NCBI GenBank assembly: GCA_965659725.1
Contig: CBFHXG010000009.1
Location: 1 to 64,000, forward strand
DNA: 64,000 nucleotides
From: Phaeocystidibacter sp965659725
Lineage (GTDB): Bacteria > Bacteroidota > Bacteroidia > Flavobacteriales > Schleiferiaceae
Direction: 5' to 3'
Made by a program: the position numbers and the translations under genes. The notes under the pieces were generated by a model. That model made no database searches. It had not been told where the DNA came from and worked only from the letters and a program-made list of their open reading frames with translations. Shown piece by piece: positions 16,721 to 26,500 of this stretch; the first letter of the stretch is position 1; each line of letters opens with the position of its first letter.

Positions 16721-18096
16721 AGTCCAAGCATATATCGAACACCCAATCGCAATTGGAGGTGTCTGTTCATTGATTCGGCCTGAGTGCTGAAGTTGTCATC
16801 AAGGCCCATAAGTGCTTGGGCGGTGATCCTCCAGTTTTCATTTACTCGGTAGGCGTAACCTAGCTGAAGACCATAGTCCCAGTTATCGGCTCCACCTTCC
16901 GTGATCACGGATCTATACTCTTCGGTTTGAGTTCCGTTATTCGTTTCAACTATGGATGACTCTGTAACTCCCACTTCGAGGAGTTTGTATCCGACATATC
17001 CACCAAGTTCAAACTCATGGCTTTCAACCGCATACTGTAGGCTGATCGGCAATTCGAGGAAGCTGGTTGATCTGCTTACTGAAGTTCTTTCGATATACCT
17101 TGAGCCAAAGCCATAATCGAATGAGGTTTCTTTGATCTCCGCTCCAGAGCTTGATCTCTGTGAGTACATGAATCCAGAGCGAAGTGCAAGGTTTTCGGCA
17201 AAGGCGAACTCTACCGACAACCCACCATAGAATGCTGGAGTCCATCCGAGGTTGCCTTCTGAAACTTGAGCTGCTTGAGCACCTGCATCAAAACCTACGT
17301 TCCATTGTTGTACACGGTGACGAGGACGTTCGATTACTGCGTCAGATGATTCCGATGTAGTACTTTCTTCTGCGACCTCGATCTTCTCCTCGGTATCGGC
17401 GGTTTCTTCAGATGCATAATCAGCTGCGATAATTGCTGCTTCGCTTGATGTGATCGTTTCTACACTTCGGTTGGATACATCGCTTGAGCCCGACTCTTCA
17501 GATTCCGCGATCTGAGCGCTTTGGACTAAAACAACTTCTGAAAGTTGTGTTGTTTCTTGCTCTTCACGAGGGTTACTGGTAACGGGCTCTGCAGACTCCT
17601 CATCTACGCTTGCGTTGTACGAGTTACCTATCCCTTGATCCGCATAACTTCTATCAGAGTCTACTGAAGCTACGATACCTGCGGCGGCTTCGCTGCTTGA
17701 CTCAGTTACATTATTGAGTTCGTCATTCTGGGATTGCAAACTGGTAGCACCTTCTGATGAGGATGGTCCATTGATCCCAAGGTTGTTAGCATTGGCAGCA
17801 TCCTCGATAGCAATGCTAGATGCGTCAACCTCGTTGCCTTCCGAATTGGATGGCCAGGCGATGATCTGCTCATTGGAAGGAGTGTACATTGGAGTATTGA
17901 AACCACTCCAAAGAGACACAGCCCCAAAGCCAATGAAGACGGCCGCGGTTGACCAAGCCATGATGGTACGTCGACGTTTGCGACGCTCACCGGCAATAAT
18001 CAGACGCTCCGCACCCTTCCAAGCTGCGGGGTTGAACTCGACGTTTCGTTCGTCGAATTTCTTCCGGAATAACTGTTCTAATTCCTTCTCCGTCAT
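16717..18096 (-). CDS. Transmembrane anti-sigma-like protein with C-terminal beta-barrel domain
   Basis: The 459-residue protein has a cytoplasmic N-terminus of about 44 residues (LEQLFRKKFDERNVEFNPAAW, the layout of Bacteroidota anti-sigma-like proteins), a membrane helix at about 45-64, a Ser/Glu/Thr-rich linker of about 170-190 residues, and a C-terminal outer-membrane beta-barrel domain of about 190 residues with alternating strands (FAENLALRSGFMYSQRSSS, ending LQLRLGVRYMLGL). The gene overlaps the sigma-factor gene upstream and the lipoprotein gene downstream by 4 bp each. It may hold the sigma factor at the membrane and sense the envelope state, which is inference from order and topology. 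Confidence 0.75.
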   Translation of the reverse strand: MTEKELEQLFRKKFDERNVEFNPAAWKGAERLIIAGERRKRRRTIMAWSTAAVFIGFGAVSLWSGFNTPMYTPSNEQIIAWPSNSEGNEVDASSIAIEDAANANNLGINGPSSSEGATSLQSQNDELNNVTESSSEAAAGIVASVDSDRSYADQGIGNSYNASVDEESAEPVTSNPREEQETTQLSEVVLVQSAQIAESEESGSSDVSNRSVETITSSEAAIIAADYASEETADTEEKIEVAEESTTSESSDAVIERPRHRVQQWNVGFDAGAQAAQVSEGNLGWTPAFYGGLSVEFAFAENLALRSGFMYSQRSSSGAEIKETSFDYGFGSRYIERTSVSRSTSFLELPISLQYAVESHEFELGGYVGYKLLEVGVTESSIVETNNGTQTEEYRSVITEGGADNWDYGLQLGYAYRVNENWRITAQALMGLDDNFSTQAESMNRHLQLRLGVRYMLGL

Positions 18097-18656
18097 AACA
18101 TTATACTCGCCACTTTAGTGACGAAGCCTTTCAACTTTTTTTTCAACGTTTTCCGTGCTGTGCTCAGGTGCCATTTAGAAGTACCTTCACTGATGCCCAG
18201 CATCTCACCGATCTCTTTGTGATTGTATCCATCAATTACGTAGAGGTTGAAAACCTTCTGACTAACTGGTGGAAGATCACGAATCATCATCTCCAACTCT
18301 TCTGCATCAAATTGACGGTCGGCCTCATTGTAATCCATCGAGGATACGGGCACATGACCTTCTAACTGATCGAAGAAAGCGTGACGATCCCTATTCTTCT
18401 TTCTGAACTCATCGATCACCGTGTTGATGGTAATGCGACGGATCCATGCCTCAAAAGGGGTTTCGTCGTGATATTTATCTAATCGAGTTAGGATCTTGTA
18501 AAAAGCGAGATTTAGCAGTTCTTCTGCATCCTCTTTGTTCTTCTCGTAACGAAGGCAAACCCCCATCAAGATCCCATAACAGCTACGATATAACTCGAAT
18601 TGAGCCGAGCGCTCGTGCTTTCTGCATCTGGATATGAGTTCTTTACTTATCTGCAT
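18093..18656 (-). CDS. ECF-type RNA polymerase sigma factor
   Basis: From the ATG at 18656 the protein has 187 residues. Region 2 is seen in AQFELYRSCYGILMGVCLRY and EELLNLAFYKILTRLDKY with FEAWIRRITINTVIDEFRKK. Region 4 is seen in LPPVSQKVFNLYVIDGYNHK and EIGEMLGISEGTSKWHLSTA (helix-turn-helix for -35 recognition). An earlier ATG at 18725 adds 23 residues not typical of the family and would put an 11-bp inverted repeat inside the coding part, so the shorter start is preferred. It is coupled by ATGA to the membrane barrel protein, its probable regulator. Confidence 0.85.
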   Translation of the reverse strand: MQISKELISRCRKHERSAQFELYRSCYGILMGVCLRYEKNKEDAEELLNLAFYKILTRLDKYHDETPFEAWIRRITINTVIDEFRKKNRDRHAFFDQLEGHVPVSSMDYNEADRQFDAEELEMMIRDLPPVSQKVFNLYVIDGYNHKEIGEMLGISEGTSKWHLSTARKTLKKKLKGFVTKVASIML

Positions 18657-18673
18657 CTCATCGTTAAAAGAAA

Positions 18674-18715
18674 ATCCGGAGATCCAATGTACGTAATCGA
18701 CATAGATCTCCGGAT
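18674..18715. repeat. Inverted repeat upstream of the sigma-factor start
   Basis: ATCCGGAGATC (18674-18684) and GATCTCCGGAT (18705-18715) form a perfect 11-bp inverted repeat with a 20-nt spacer, centre-to-centre 31 bp. It may be an operator bound by a dimer on one DNA face, or a hairpin in the mRNA leader of the sigma gene. Confidence 0.6.
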
Positions 18716-18914
18716 CATCGAACAATCCACCTACTGAACAACTAACCTAACTTTTGTTCTGTATTAAAGGTCTCGGAGACTCTTTTCTAATTGTATAGAC
18801 GGCGCCTCGACCAAAAGGGTTGGTATCACTCTAAAAAAATTTTCACTTTTTTCTCTATACGAGGAAATTGGATATGTGGTGGGCTGAAAAAGTGATCGTC
18901 ATTTTCTATCTTCA

Positions 18915-19673
18915 ATGGACCTAACCCTATTCGTCTTGGAACATTACATCGTAGAGATCGGCTCTGGTCCTTGGATACTAGGCTTGACCATTTTTGTGGC
19001 CATGGCTGTGTTGGTGGGTGTAATGGAGTATGTATTTACGGAAAAGGACCTGCGTGTAATCGAGATAGGCTGGGCCGCCGTATTGAGTTTCACACTCTTG
19101 TTCGAGCATGGCGTAATGGTTTATGAGGGCATATGGAGCATGAGATGGTCTCTGCCTCTCCAGCTTTGTTCCCTCAGTGGCCTGCTTGCTATTTACACCT
19201 TGCTCTCCGGCAAAAAGACAGTCTTTTTGTTCCTCCTTTTCTGGGGGCTTAGTGGCGGGGTACACTCCATCATTACTCCTGAGATGACCTTAGGGGATGC
19301 GCCATCGTTCGTGATCATCTATTACATCTGGCATGCATCAGTGATCTTGGTTCCGATATACTTCTTCAAGATCAAAGGGTGGCGATTGCCCAAGCACTCT
19401 TTCCTCAAAGTTTGGGGATGGAGTCATGTACTGTGGTTATTGGTTGGATCGATTGACTGGGCCATAGGAGCCAACTACATGTACGTAATGGAACCGCCAA
19501 ACGTGGAGAATCCTTTCGTACAGGGAGGGTTCCCAAATCACCTACTCGTATTTGAATTGGCGGGCATCCTCCATTTTGGATTGATTGCCATTCTTTTCAA
19601 GAGGTGGGAGCATGTGCTTGATAACAACGAATTAGCCTCCCTTAACCCAAGGCAACATCAAGGACCATCATGA
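18915..19673 (+). CDS. YwaF/TIGR02206-family integral membrane protein
   Basis: The 252-residue protein has about seven hydrophobic segments. The segments LPLQLCSLSGLLAIYTLLSG, FWGLSGGVHSIITPEM and YIWHASVILVPIYF follow the TIGR02206 (YwaF) pattern. The function of this family is unknown. The last 32 bases overlap the convergent ZIP transporter gene, and no terminator separates them. Confidence 0.75.
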   Translation: MDLTLFVLEHYIVEIGSGPWILGLTIFVAMAVLVGVMEYVFTEKDLRVIEIGWAAVLSFTLLFEHGVMVYEGIWSMRWSLPLQLCSLSGLLAIYTLLSGKKTVFLFLLFWGLSGGVHSIITPEMTLGDAPSFVIIYYIWHASVILVPIYFFKIKGWRLPKHSFLKVWGWSHVLWLLVGSIDWAIGANYMYVMEPPNVENPFVQGGFPNHLLVFELAGILHFGLIAILFKRWEHVLDNNELASLNPRQHQGPS

Positions 19674-20463
19674 TCAGGAACCCACCAATGAATCCTAAGG
19701 TAGATATATCGGTGTATTTGTCACGCTGACTCTCCGGCACGACCTCTTCAATAACGACATAGATCATTGCGCCAGCGGCAAATGCCAAGGCATAAGGCAA
19801 GATGGGCTGAGCATAGAACACGGCAAGCGCTCCAACAACCCCGGCCGCAGGCTCAACAATGGCACTCAATTGTCCGTACCAAAAGCTCTTTCGGTTGGAG
19901 ACACCCTGACGTTTCAAGGGCATGGATACGGCAACTCCTTCTGGGAAGTTTTGAAGGCCAATGCCAATGGCCAAGGCGACAGCAGCACCGATCTCTGCCC
20001 CGGGAACACCCGAGGCCGCAGCGCCGAAAGCAACACCTACTGCCAATCCTTCAGGGATGTTGTGAAGGGTTATGGCCAATACGAGTAGGGTAGTTTTATG
20101 CCAATTGGTCTCTATCCCCTCACTCTCCTCTTTCTTGAAGTTGATATGGAGGTGAGGCACAAATTTATCAAGGCCAAATAAGAACATAGCACCCACACCA
20201 AATCCAATGGCAGGTGCCAACCAAGGAAGATCCCCTTGTTTCTCACTCATTTCAATGGCGGGAGCCAGCAAGCTCCAGTAACTAGCAGCTATCATAACAC
20301 CGCCCGTGAAACCGAGCATTCCATCCAGCCACTTCCGTGAAGCCGTTTTAAAGAAAAAGACCGTTCCCGCACCTGCAGCAGTGAGCAACCATGTGAAGGT
20401 CGTAGCGATCAATGCCTGCACCACTCCCGTTTGTTCCAAGAACCAATTCTGTAACTCTGTCAT
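19642..20463 (-). CDS. ZIP-family divalent metal transporter
   Basis: From the ATG at 20463 the protein has 273 residues and eight predicted helices. The ZIP signatures are in helix IV (ALTLHNIPEG region: LAITLHNIPEGLAVGVAFG) and helix V (IGIGLQNFPEGVAVSMP), which line the metal site. A His-containing cytoplasmic loop lies between helices III and IV (VPHLHINFKKEESEG). It resembles the GufA/ZupT branch, moving zinc, iron or manganese. The start codon overlaps the stop of the DtxR/MntR gene by 4 bp (ATGA), so regulator and transporter form one operon. A longer in-frame start at 20688 lies inside the regulator gene and is rejected. Confidence 0.88.
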   Translation of the reverse strand: MTELQNWFLEQTGVVQALIATTFTWLLTAAGAGTVFFFKTASRKWLDGMLGFTGGVMIAASYWSLLAPAIEMSEKQGDLPWLAPAIGFGVGAMFLFGLDKFVPHLHINFKKEESEGIETNWHKTTLLVLAITLHNIPEGLAVGVAFGAAASGVPGAEIGAAVALAIGIGLQNFPEGVAVSMPLKRQGVSNRKSFWYGQLSAIVEPAAGVVGALAVFYAQPILPYALAFAAGAMIYVVIEEVVPESQRDKYTDISTLGFIGGFLIMMVLDVALG

Positions 20464-21134
20464 ACGCTTGTTTTTTGACGCGTGACCAATAATTGCGACA
20501 CCACTCCACTTGGAAGCAGTTGATCCGTACCGCCAGACCTCTTGACCAACACACTTTGGTCGAATTCCATTCGCTCTATCACCTCCAAATAAGAACCAAG
20601 CTCCAATTTCAGCTTGTTCAAGAACTGAAGGAAGCTTGCCGAGGAATCGCTTACGCCCGTTAAGATCACCTTGTCCCCCGGAGCGCACTGATTCAAAGAC
20701 ACTCTTTCGTGCTGAGGAAATTCCCCGTGTTTGTTCGGAATAGGGTCGCCATGTGGGTCGAAGGACGGGTGACCCAAGAATGCATCCAGTCGGTCGGTCA
20801 ACTCCGCAGACCGGATATGTTCTAGCTGCTCCGCCAGATCATGGACCTCATCCCAGTTGAACCCGAGTTTATCGACCAAAAAGGCCTCCCAAAGTCGATG
20901 CTTGCGAATTACACGAACAGCAACTTCATGCCCCTCATCGCTCAATTTCGCCCCCTGATACTTCACATAATCAACCAATCCCTTCTCGGAAAGTCGACGT
21001 ATCATGTCCGTCACACTCGAAGCCTTGGTCTCCAATCGGTCGGCCAGCTTGTTCGTGCTAACTCCTTTGCCCGACTTCGGACTGAGGCTCCAAATGGCCT
21101 TCAGGTAATTCTCTTCTGTGTACGTTGTTTCCAT
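20460..21134 (-). CDS. DtxR/MntR-family metal-dependent transcriptional regulator
   Basis: The 224-residue protein has an N-terminal winged helix-turn-helix (YTEENYLKAIWSLSPKSG, then VSTNKLADRLETKASSVTDM), a dimerisation and metal-binding domain (HRLWEAFLVDKLGFNWDEVH, then EQLEHIRSAELTDRLDAFLG) with His/Glu ligands, and a C-terminal FeoA/SH3-like domain (LNQCAPGDKVILTGVSD). It should repress metal-uptake genes when manganese or iron is abundant. It is operonic with the ZIP transporter and divergent from a TonB receptor. Palindromes at both promoters are candidate binding sites. Confidence 0.9.
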   Translation of the reverse strand: METTYTEENYLKAIWSLSPKSGKGVSTNKLADRLETKASSVTDMIRRLSEKGLVDYVKYQGAKLSDEGHEVAVRVIRKHRLWEAFLVDKLGFNWDEVHDLAEQLEHIRSAELTDRLDAFLGHPSFDPHGDPIPNKHGEFPQHERVSLNQCAPGDKVILTGVSDSSASFLQFLNKLKLELGSYLEVIERMEFDQSVLVKRSGGTDQLLPSGVVSQLLVTRQKTSV

Positions 21135-21144
21135 TTTCGGAGAA

Positions 21145-21165
21145 CAAAGATAAACTATTATAGTT
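21145..21165 (-). promoter_or_regulatory. dtxR/zip promoter with overlapping palindrome
   Basis: Minus-strand TATCTTTG (21145-21152) matches TAnnTTTG and lies 10 nt before the regulator ATG. Directly behind it, in the spacer between -7 and -33, is a perfect palindrome AACTAT-T-ATAGTT (21153-21165). A repressor there would block the promoter, consistent with autoregulation. Confidence 0.55.
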
Positions 21166-21178
21166 ATAGAAAGATAAT

Positions 21179-21212
21179 TTTAGGCTAATCTAAATTTTAG
21201 TTGGTATTTTTG
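21179..21212 (+). promoter_or_regulatory. TonB-receptor promoter with DtxR-like operator
   Basis: TATTTTTG (21205-21212) matches TAnnTTTG and is four bases before the receptor ATG. Upstream, TTTAG-GCTAAT-CTAAA (21179-21194) is an interrupted palindrome that resembles known DtxR/IdeR/MntR boxes of the TTAGGnTAAnCTAA type. Its position near -20 to -33 would suit repression by the neighbouring regulator. Confidence 0.55.
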
Positions 21213-21216
21213 CGGC

Positions 21217-23565
21217 ATGATCGTTAAAACGCTGACATTCATTGGGCTTGTAATGAGCCTCTTTGGTTTTGCACAGCAGCCAACCCATGTAGCAGTGCAG
21301 CTCGAAGGACAGCCTCTCCCCTCCGCCTTTGTGCGCGCCTCGTCTTTCGATATTACTACTCTGACCAATATTAATGGCACGGCTCGTCTCGATCTTACGG
21401 AAGCGGATACACTCGTCATTTCTCATCTCGATATAGAATCTTCATTCGTTTATGCGAAGCCGGGAGACTCGCTTGTGATCGAGGGAAAAGCTTCCGGAAA
21501 TGGTCTACTCAACCAGGTAGTCGTTACATCCACTCGAACGCATCTCGACCGAAGAGAATCGGCGGTGCCTGTACAAGTAATGAATAGAGAGCTACTTCAG
21601 GCAACACAGAGCATAAGCGTCGCCGAAGGGCTTTCCTTTAGACCCGGACTTCGCCTTGAATACAATTGTCAGAATTGTGGCTTTTCACAAGTGCGACTCA
21701 ATGGGTTGAACGGTCCTTATTCACAGATACTCATTGATGGGCGGCCGATCTTCAGTGCCCTATCTGGAGTTTATGGCTTGGAGCAAATACCTTCCTCCAT
21801 GATCGAACGCGTGGAAGTGGTGCGCGGAGGCGGCTCAAGTATGTATGGGGGAAATGCCATAGCGGGAACGATCAACCTCATCACCAGAGAACCCGTGATC
21901 GATGAGTGGGAGGTCAGCACTCAAACTACCCTCAATGGCATGGAGTCACCCGATATCTCCCTGCAAGGAAATGCCGCTTGGGTAGATGAAAACTCAGGAC
22001 TACAAGTATGGGGGTCTGGGAGATCCCGAGAACCATTCAACGCAAACCCACAAGCTCTCTACGACAGAGATGGAGATGGTGTCGCCGAAACGAAGGACGA
22101 TTTCTCGGAGATCACCAAGCTACGATCGGCAGCTGTTGGGGCGAGATATTGGTACAGGCCATCAACCACGCAACGCCTGCAGATCGAGACCCGAGGGTTG
22201 TATGAGTTTCGCCGGGGGGGCAACCGTTTCGAGGTTCCGGCAGATAGGGCAGATATCGCCGAAGAACTCATCCACCGGACCGCCGGAATCAACGGTCAGT
22301 ATGAGTGGATGAGAGGAGATGGCCTTGAACGATTTACCGTTTACGGAGCAAGCACCTACACCAATCGATCAAGCTATTACGGGGCCGGAGGGAATAGTCC
22401 AGATTCTGCAACAAGAGCTCAAGCCCGACAATTCTATGGTCAAACGGAAGATGTCATCTCCAATGTTGGAGCGCTTTATGGCTGGGGTTGGAACGAGTTT
22501 CACAATGTTATGGTAGGTATCGATATCCAACACAACCAAGTGAGCGATGTCATGCCCGGTTACAGTCGGGATATCAATCAAACCGTTTTCACACCAGCGG
22601 TTTATACCCAATGGCAATGGAAGCTCAATGAACACTGGACTACCTTAATGGGCGTGAGGTATGATCGACCAACCATCCAAAGCATTAACGCCTTTGCAGG
22701 AGAGCCGGCACTTCAATCTACTAACACGTATGAAGCGGTTAACCCCCGAATCAGCCTACTCTACAAACTGAATCATCAATGGCGATTCAGAGCAGGGTAC
22801 GCCTCAGGCTTCCGCGCTCCCCAGGCATTCGACGAAGATCTTCACTTATCGATCCTAGGCGGCGATGCACGTATCGTTCAACTCTCCCCCAACCTAGAGG
22901 TAGAAACATCACATAGCTTCAATCTTGGAGCAGAAACGGATATACACGTAGGCAACTGGAAAGGAAGGATCTCATTGGACGGGTTCTATACCCTTCTCCA
23001 CAACCCATTTGTGGACATTCCATTCACTGGATATGTGGTCAACAATAACGACACTATCGCTATCCTCGACACCAAGGTAAACGACCCTTCCGGAGCATGG
23101 GTAAGCGGAGTAAATATTGAAACCGAATGGGTGAATGCGAATTGGGCATTCCAAGCTGGGTGGACATTCCAGCAGGCGCAGTATGGAGAGGCGAGGGAGT
23201 GGTATCCCAATGAATCGACGAACAGGATACTGCGAGCGCCGAACAGCTACGGCTATGCCATATTCGGTTACATTCCCAATGACAAGTGGCGATTCGATAT
23301 CAGCGGAACCTTTACAGGCTCTATGATCACTCCTAACGAGAGAACACAGCGACTTGAAGCTACACCATTCTTCGCCGATGTAAACGCCTCTGTGCAGCGC
23401 ACATGGCGAATTAAAAACACCCGCCTCACAATGGAGGCAGGTGTGTATAATTTGTTGGATCAATATCAAGAAGACATTGAAGTGGGCTGGGAGCGAGATG
23501 CGTCGTACTTCTATGGTCCGATACGTCCGTTTAGCGCTTACCTCAGCTTCACGATAGGCATGTGA
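21217..23565 (+). CDS. TonB-dependent outer-membrane receptor, probably metal-related
   Basis: The 782-residue protein has a signal peptide (MIVKTLTFIGLVMSLFGFAQ), a short carboxypeptidase-like beta domain (about 25-95), a plug domain (about 100-225; VPVQVMNRELL, then NCQNCGFSQVRLNGLNGPYS and GGGSSMYGGNAIAGTINLI) and a 22-strand beta barrel ending in an aromatic-type C-terminus. It imports a chelated or bound nutrient through the outer membrane using TonB energy. The divergent DtxR/MntR-ZIP operon and the operator-like palindrome suggest a metal, metallophore or heme-like substrate. The stop codon is 1 bp from the convergent giant gene. Confidence 0.88.
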   Translation: MIVKTLTFIGLVMSLFGFAQQPTHVAVQLEGQPLPSAFVRASSFDITTLTNINGTARLDLTEADTLVISHLDIESSFVYAKPGDSLVIEGKASGNGLLNQVVVTSTRTHLDRRESAVPVQVMNRELLQATQSISVAEGLSFRPGLRLEYNCQNCGFSQVRLNGLNGPYSQILIDGRPIFSALSGVYGLEQIPSSMIERVEVVRGGGSSMYGGNAIAGTINLITREPVIDEWEVSTQTTLNGMESPDISLQGNAAWVDENSGLQVWGSGRSREPFNANPQALYDRDGDGVAETKDDFSEITKLRSAAVGARYWYRPSTTQRLQIETRGLYEFRRGGNRFEVPADRADIAEELIHRTAGINGQYEWMRGDGLERFTVYGASTYTNRSSYYGAGGNSPDSATRAQARQFYGQTEDVISNVGALYGWGWNEFHNVMVGIDIQHNQVSDVMPGYSRDINQTVFTPAVYTQWQWKLNEHWTTLMGVRYDRPTIQSINAFAGEPALQSTNTYEAVNPRISLLYKLNHQWRFRAGYASGFRAPQAFDEDLHLSILGGDARIVQLSPNLEVETSHSFNLGAETDIHVGNWKGRISLDGFYTLLHNPFVDIPFTGYVVNNNDTIAILDTKVNDPSGAWVSGVNIETEWVNANWAFQAGWTFQQAQYGEAREWYPNESTNRILRAPNSYGYAIFGYIPNDKWRFDISGTFTGSMITPNERTQRLEATPFFADVNASVQRTWRIKNTRLTMEAGVYNLLDQYQEDIEVGWERDASYFYGPIRPFSAYLSFTIGM

Positions 23566-23566
23566 T

Positions 23567-26500
23567 CTAGTGGATTACCGTTACCCAACCTCTCTTCTCG
23601 TATTCAGCCGAGGTGAACACCCAAACATAGGTGTCTTCCTTAACCTTCACTCCATCTCCACGGGTTCCATCCCAGAACTCGTTGAACGGATCATGTGAGC
23701 TGAATACTAAGTTACCCCAACGATCGAAGATCTGGAATCTCGATGGCCCAATACATTCACTACCTACGATCTTGTACTTCTCATTGATCATGTCTTCATT
23801 TGGCGTGAAGGCATTCGGAATGTGGAGATACTCTTGATCCTCATCTACACCCACATAAATGTAGAATGTACTGTCGCAACCCAACGCATCCGCGATGGTC
23901 AATTCGTGAGAACCTGGACGAATATCTTCCTTCGTTCCAGAGAACAGTTGTCCGTCAAAGTAGAATGAATACGGCGGAGTTCCACCCGACACATCGAGGT
24001 CTACATAACCGTCATTCGAAGTAGGACAAGTAGCAAAATCTACTGTAATTCCCGTTTCGATAGGCTCATTCTCAACAACCTCAACCGTGTCTTCGATTCT
24101 ACATCCATTAGCATCTATCACCGTGTATGCATACTTACCTACACCCAGGTTGCCAATGTTCATTCCCGATTGACCGTGGCTCCACGTAACCACGTATGGA
24201 GGAGTTCCACCAAATGGGTTGATATTCGCGCTTCCGCTATTGGCACCACCACAATTGATCCCGATAACATCTTCAACGGTTCCCAAGTCCTGATTAGGAC
24301 CAGTGATGTCTACACTATCCGTCTTGTAACAACCCATGGCATCCGTAACAACTACGCCATATCTACCCACTGGTAGGCCTACTGCAGTATCCCCTTGATG
24401 ACCATTGGACCATACCACGTTGTACGGAGGAGTACCTCCAACAAGGTTGACGTGGGCAATACCATCGGCCTCGCCATAGCACATCACCGGTGTCAACATA
24501 TTGGCTGCCGCCGATAGATCACGATTCGGTTCTGTAACGTTTCCACTCACCGTAACGGAACATCCGTTTGCATCGGTAATGGTAACCGTATACTGACCAG
24601 CTAGCAAGTAGTTAAGTGTGTCGGTGGTAGCTCCGTTTGACCAAGACACTTGATACGGTGGAGTACCGCCCGTGTAATTGGTGTAGACAGATCCGTTGGC
24701 ATCTCCTTTACAGAATACATTCTGAATGATGTTCACGTTGGCTGTGATTGGAGAATTCGGTTCAGTAATAACCACCGTAGTGCTATCCGTACATCCGTTG
24801 GCATCTGTAACAACGGCTGTATAGGACCCCGTGCTTACCTGACTCAATGTGTCATTGGTAGAGCCGTTCGACCAAGAGACATTGTAAGGTGCAGTACCTC
24901 CATTGATCTGGACATACGCCCATCCATCGTTACCACCGAAGCAAGATACATTCTGGATAAATCCATTGGCTGCATTCAGGGATCCCGAAGGTTGATTAAT
25001 GGTTATCGAAATTGAATCGGTACATCCGTTCGCATCCGTAACCGTGGCTACATAGGTTCCCGCAGCAAGATTGCTAGCCGTAGTTCCCGCTTGTCCATTA
25101 TTCCAGTTGATGGTGTACGGTGAAGTGCCTCCAGTGACTGAGATCGTAGCAAAACCATCTAGCCCGTTAAAACAGTTCACATGGCCTGTGGCAGTTGGTG
25201 TCACTGCAATTCCAGAAGCTGGTTGAGATACACTCACACTATGAGTTGTGTTACATCCACTGGCATCGGTTACCGTTACCGTATATGTTCCGGCCGTCAC
25301 TCCCGCTAGATTAGCTGTAGTTGCACCATTTGACCAAGCATAGGTAAAAGGCGCTGTTCCGCCAGTAACATTAATCATCACTGCACCATCCGATCCGCCG
25401 AAGCAATTCACGTCTGTGATAGAGTTCGTGCTAACGGAGATACCGCTAGTTGGCTGGTTGATCGTTACGCTAGCCGTTGCCGTACACCCATTGACATCGG
25501 TAATTGTTACCGAGTACGTACCCGCGCTAAGGTTACTGACAGTTGCGGTAGTGGCACCATTCGACCATGCATAGGTGTACGGAGACGTTCCGCCTCCCGG
25601 AGTAGCACTAGCCGATCCAGTAGCACCGCCAAAGCAATTCACATGACTTAGTACACCCGCCGAAGCACTCAGCGCATTCGACGGTCCATTGATGGTGATC
25701 GACCCAGATACCACACATCCGTTAGCATCCGTCACCGTCACTGTGTACGTTCCAGTAGCAAGTCCACTGATGTTGGCAGACGTTGCACCATTCGACCAGT
25801 TGTAGGTATATGGAGCCGTTCCACCTGATACGTTCGCCGCACCTGCACCGGAATTAGAGCCAAAACATGAAACGTGATTAGAAACCACTGCATTCAATGT
25901 CAAGGCCGAAGCCGGCTGGGTGATTACAACAGACTGACTCGTGGTACATCCGTTGGCATCGGTTATTACAACCGTGTACGTACCTGCGGTGATGTTAGAG
26001 ATCGTGTCTGTAGTTTGACCCGAGTTCCAAAGCACGCTATAAGGAGCCGTGCCGCCAGAGTAAGTAACATACGCCTCACCAGTCGCTCCGCCGAAGCATG
26101 TAACTTGACTTACAATAGTGGAGGTGCTCGTCAATGCACTACCAGGTTGATTTAGCGTCACATTTGCTGTAGACGTACATCCGTTGGCGTCTGTCACAGT
26201 TACGGTATACGTACCCGCAGCAACGTTAGAGATGGTTGCACCAGTTGCACCATTACTCCATGCATAGGTATATGGAGCCGTGCCGCCTGAACCTCCGGCT
26301 GTTGCCGTGCCTGTAGAGGCTCCAAAACAATTGATATCCGTAGAGCTAAGGATCGCAACACTCAAAGCGCTAGCCGGCTGTGTGATCACCACTGTGGCGG
26401 TATCCGAACAACCGTTAGCATCCGTGATGGTTACGGTATATGAACCTGCCGTCAATCCTGTTTGATTGGCACCAATGGCACCGTTGCTCCAAGCATACGT

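Noticed and set aside
18657..18725. Longer start of the ECF sigma factor
   Set aside because: The extra 23 residues are atypical and include an 11-bp DNA palindrome; kept only as an alternative.
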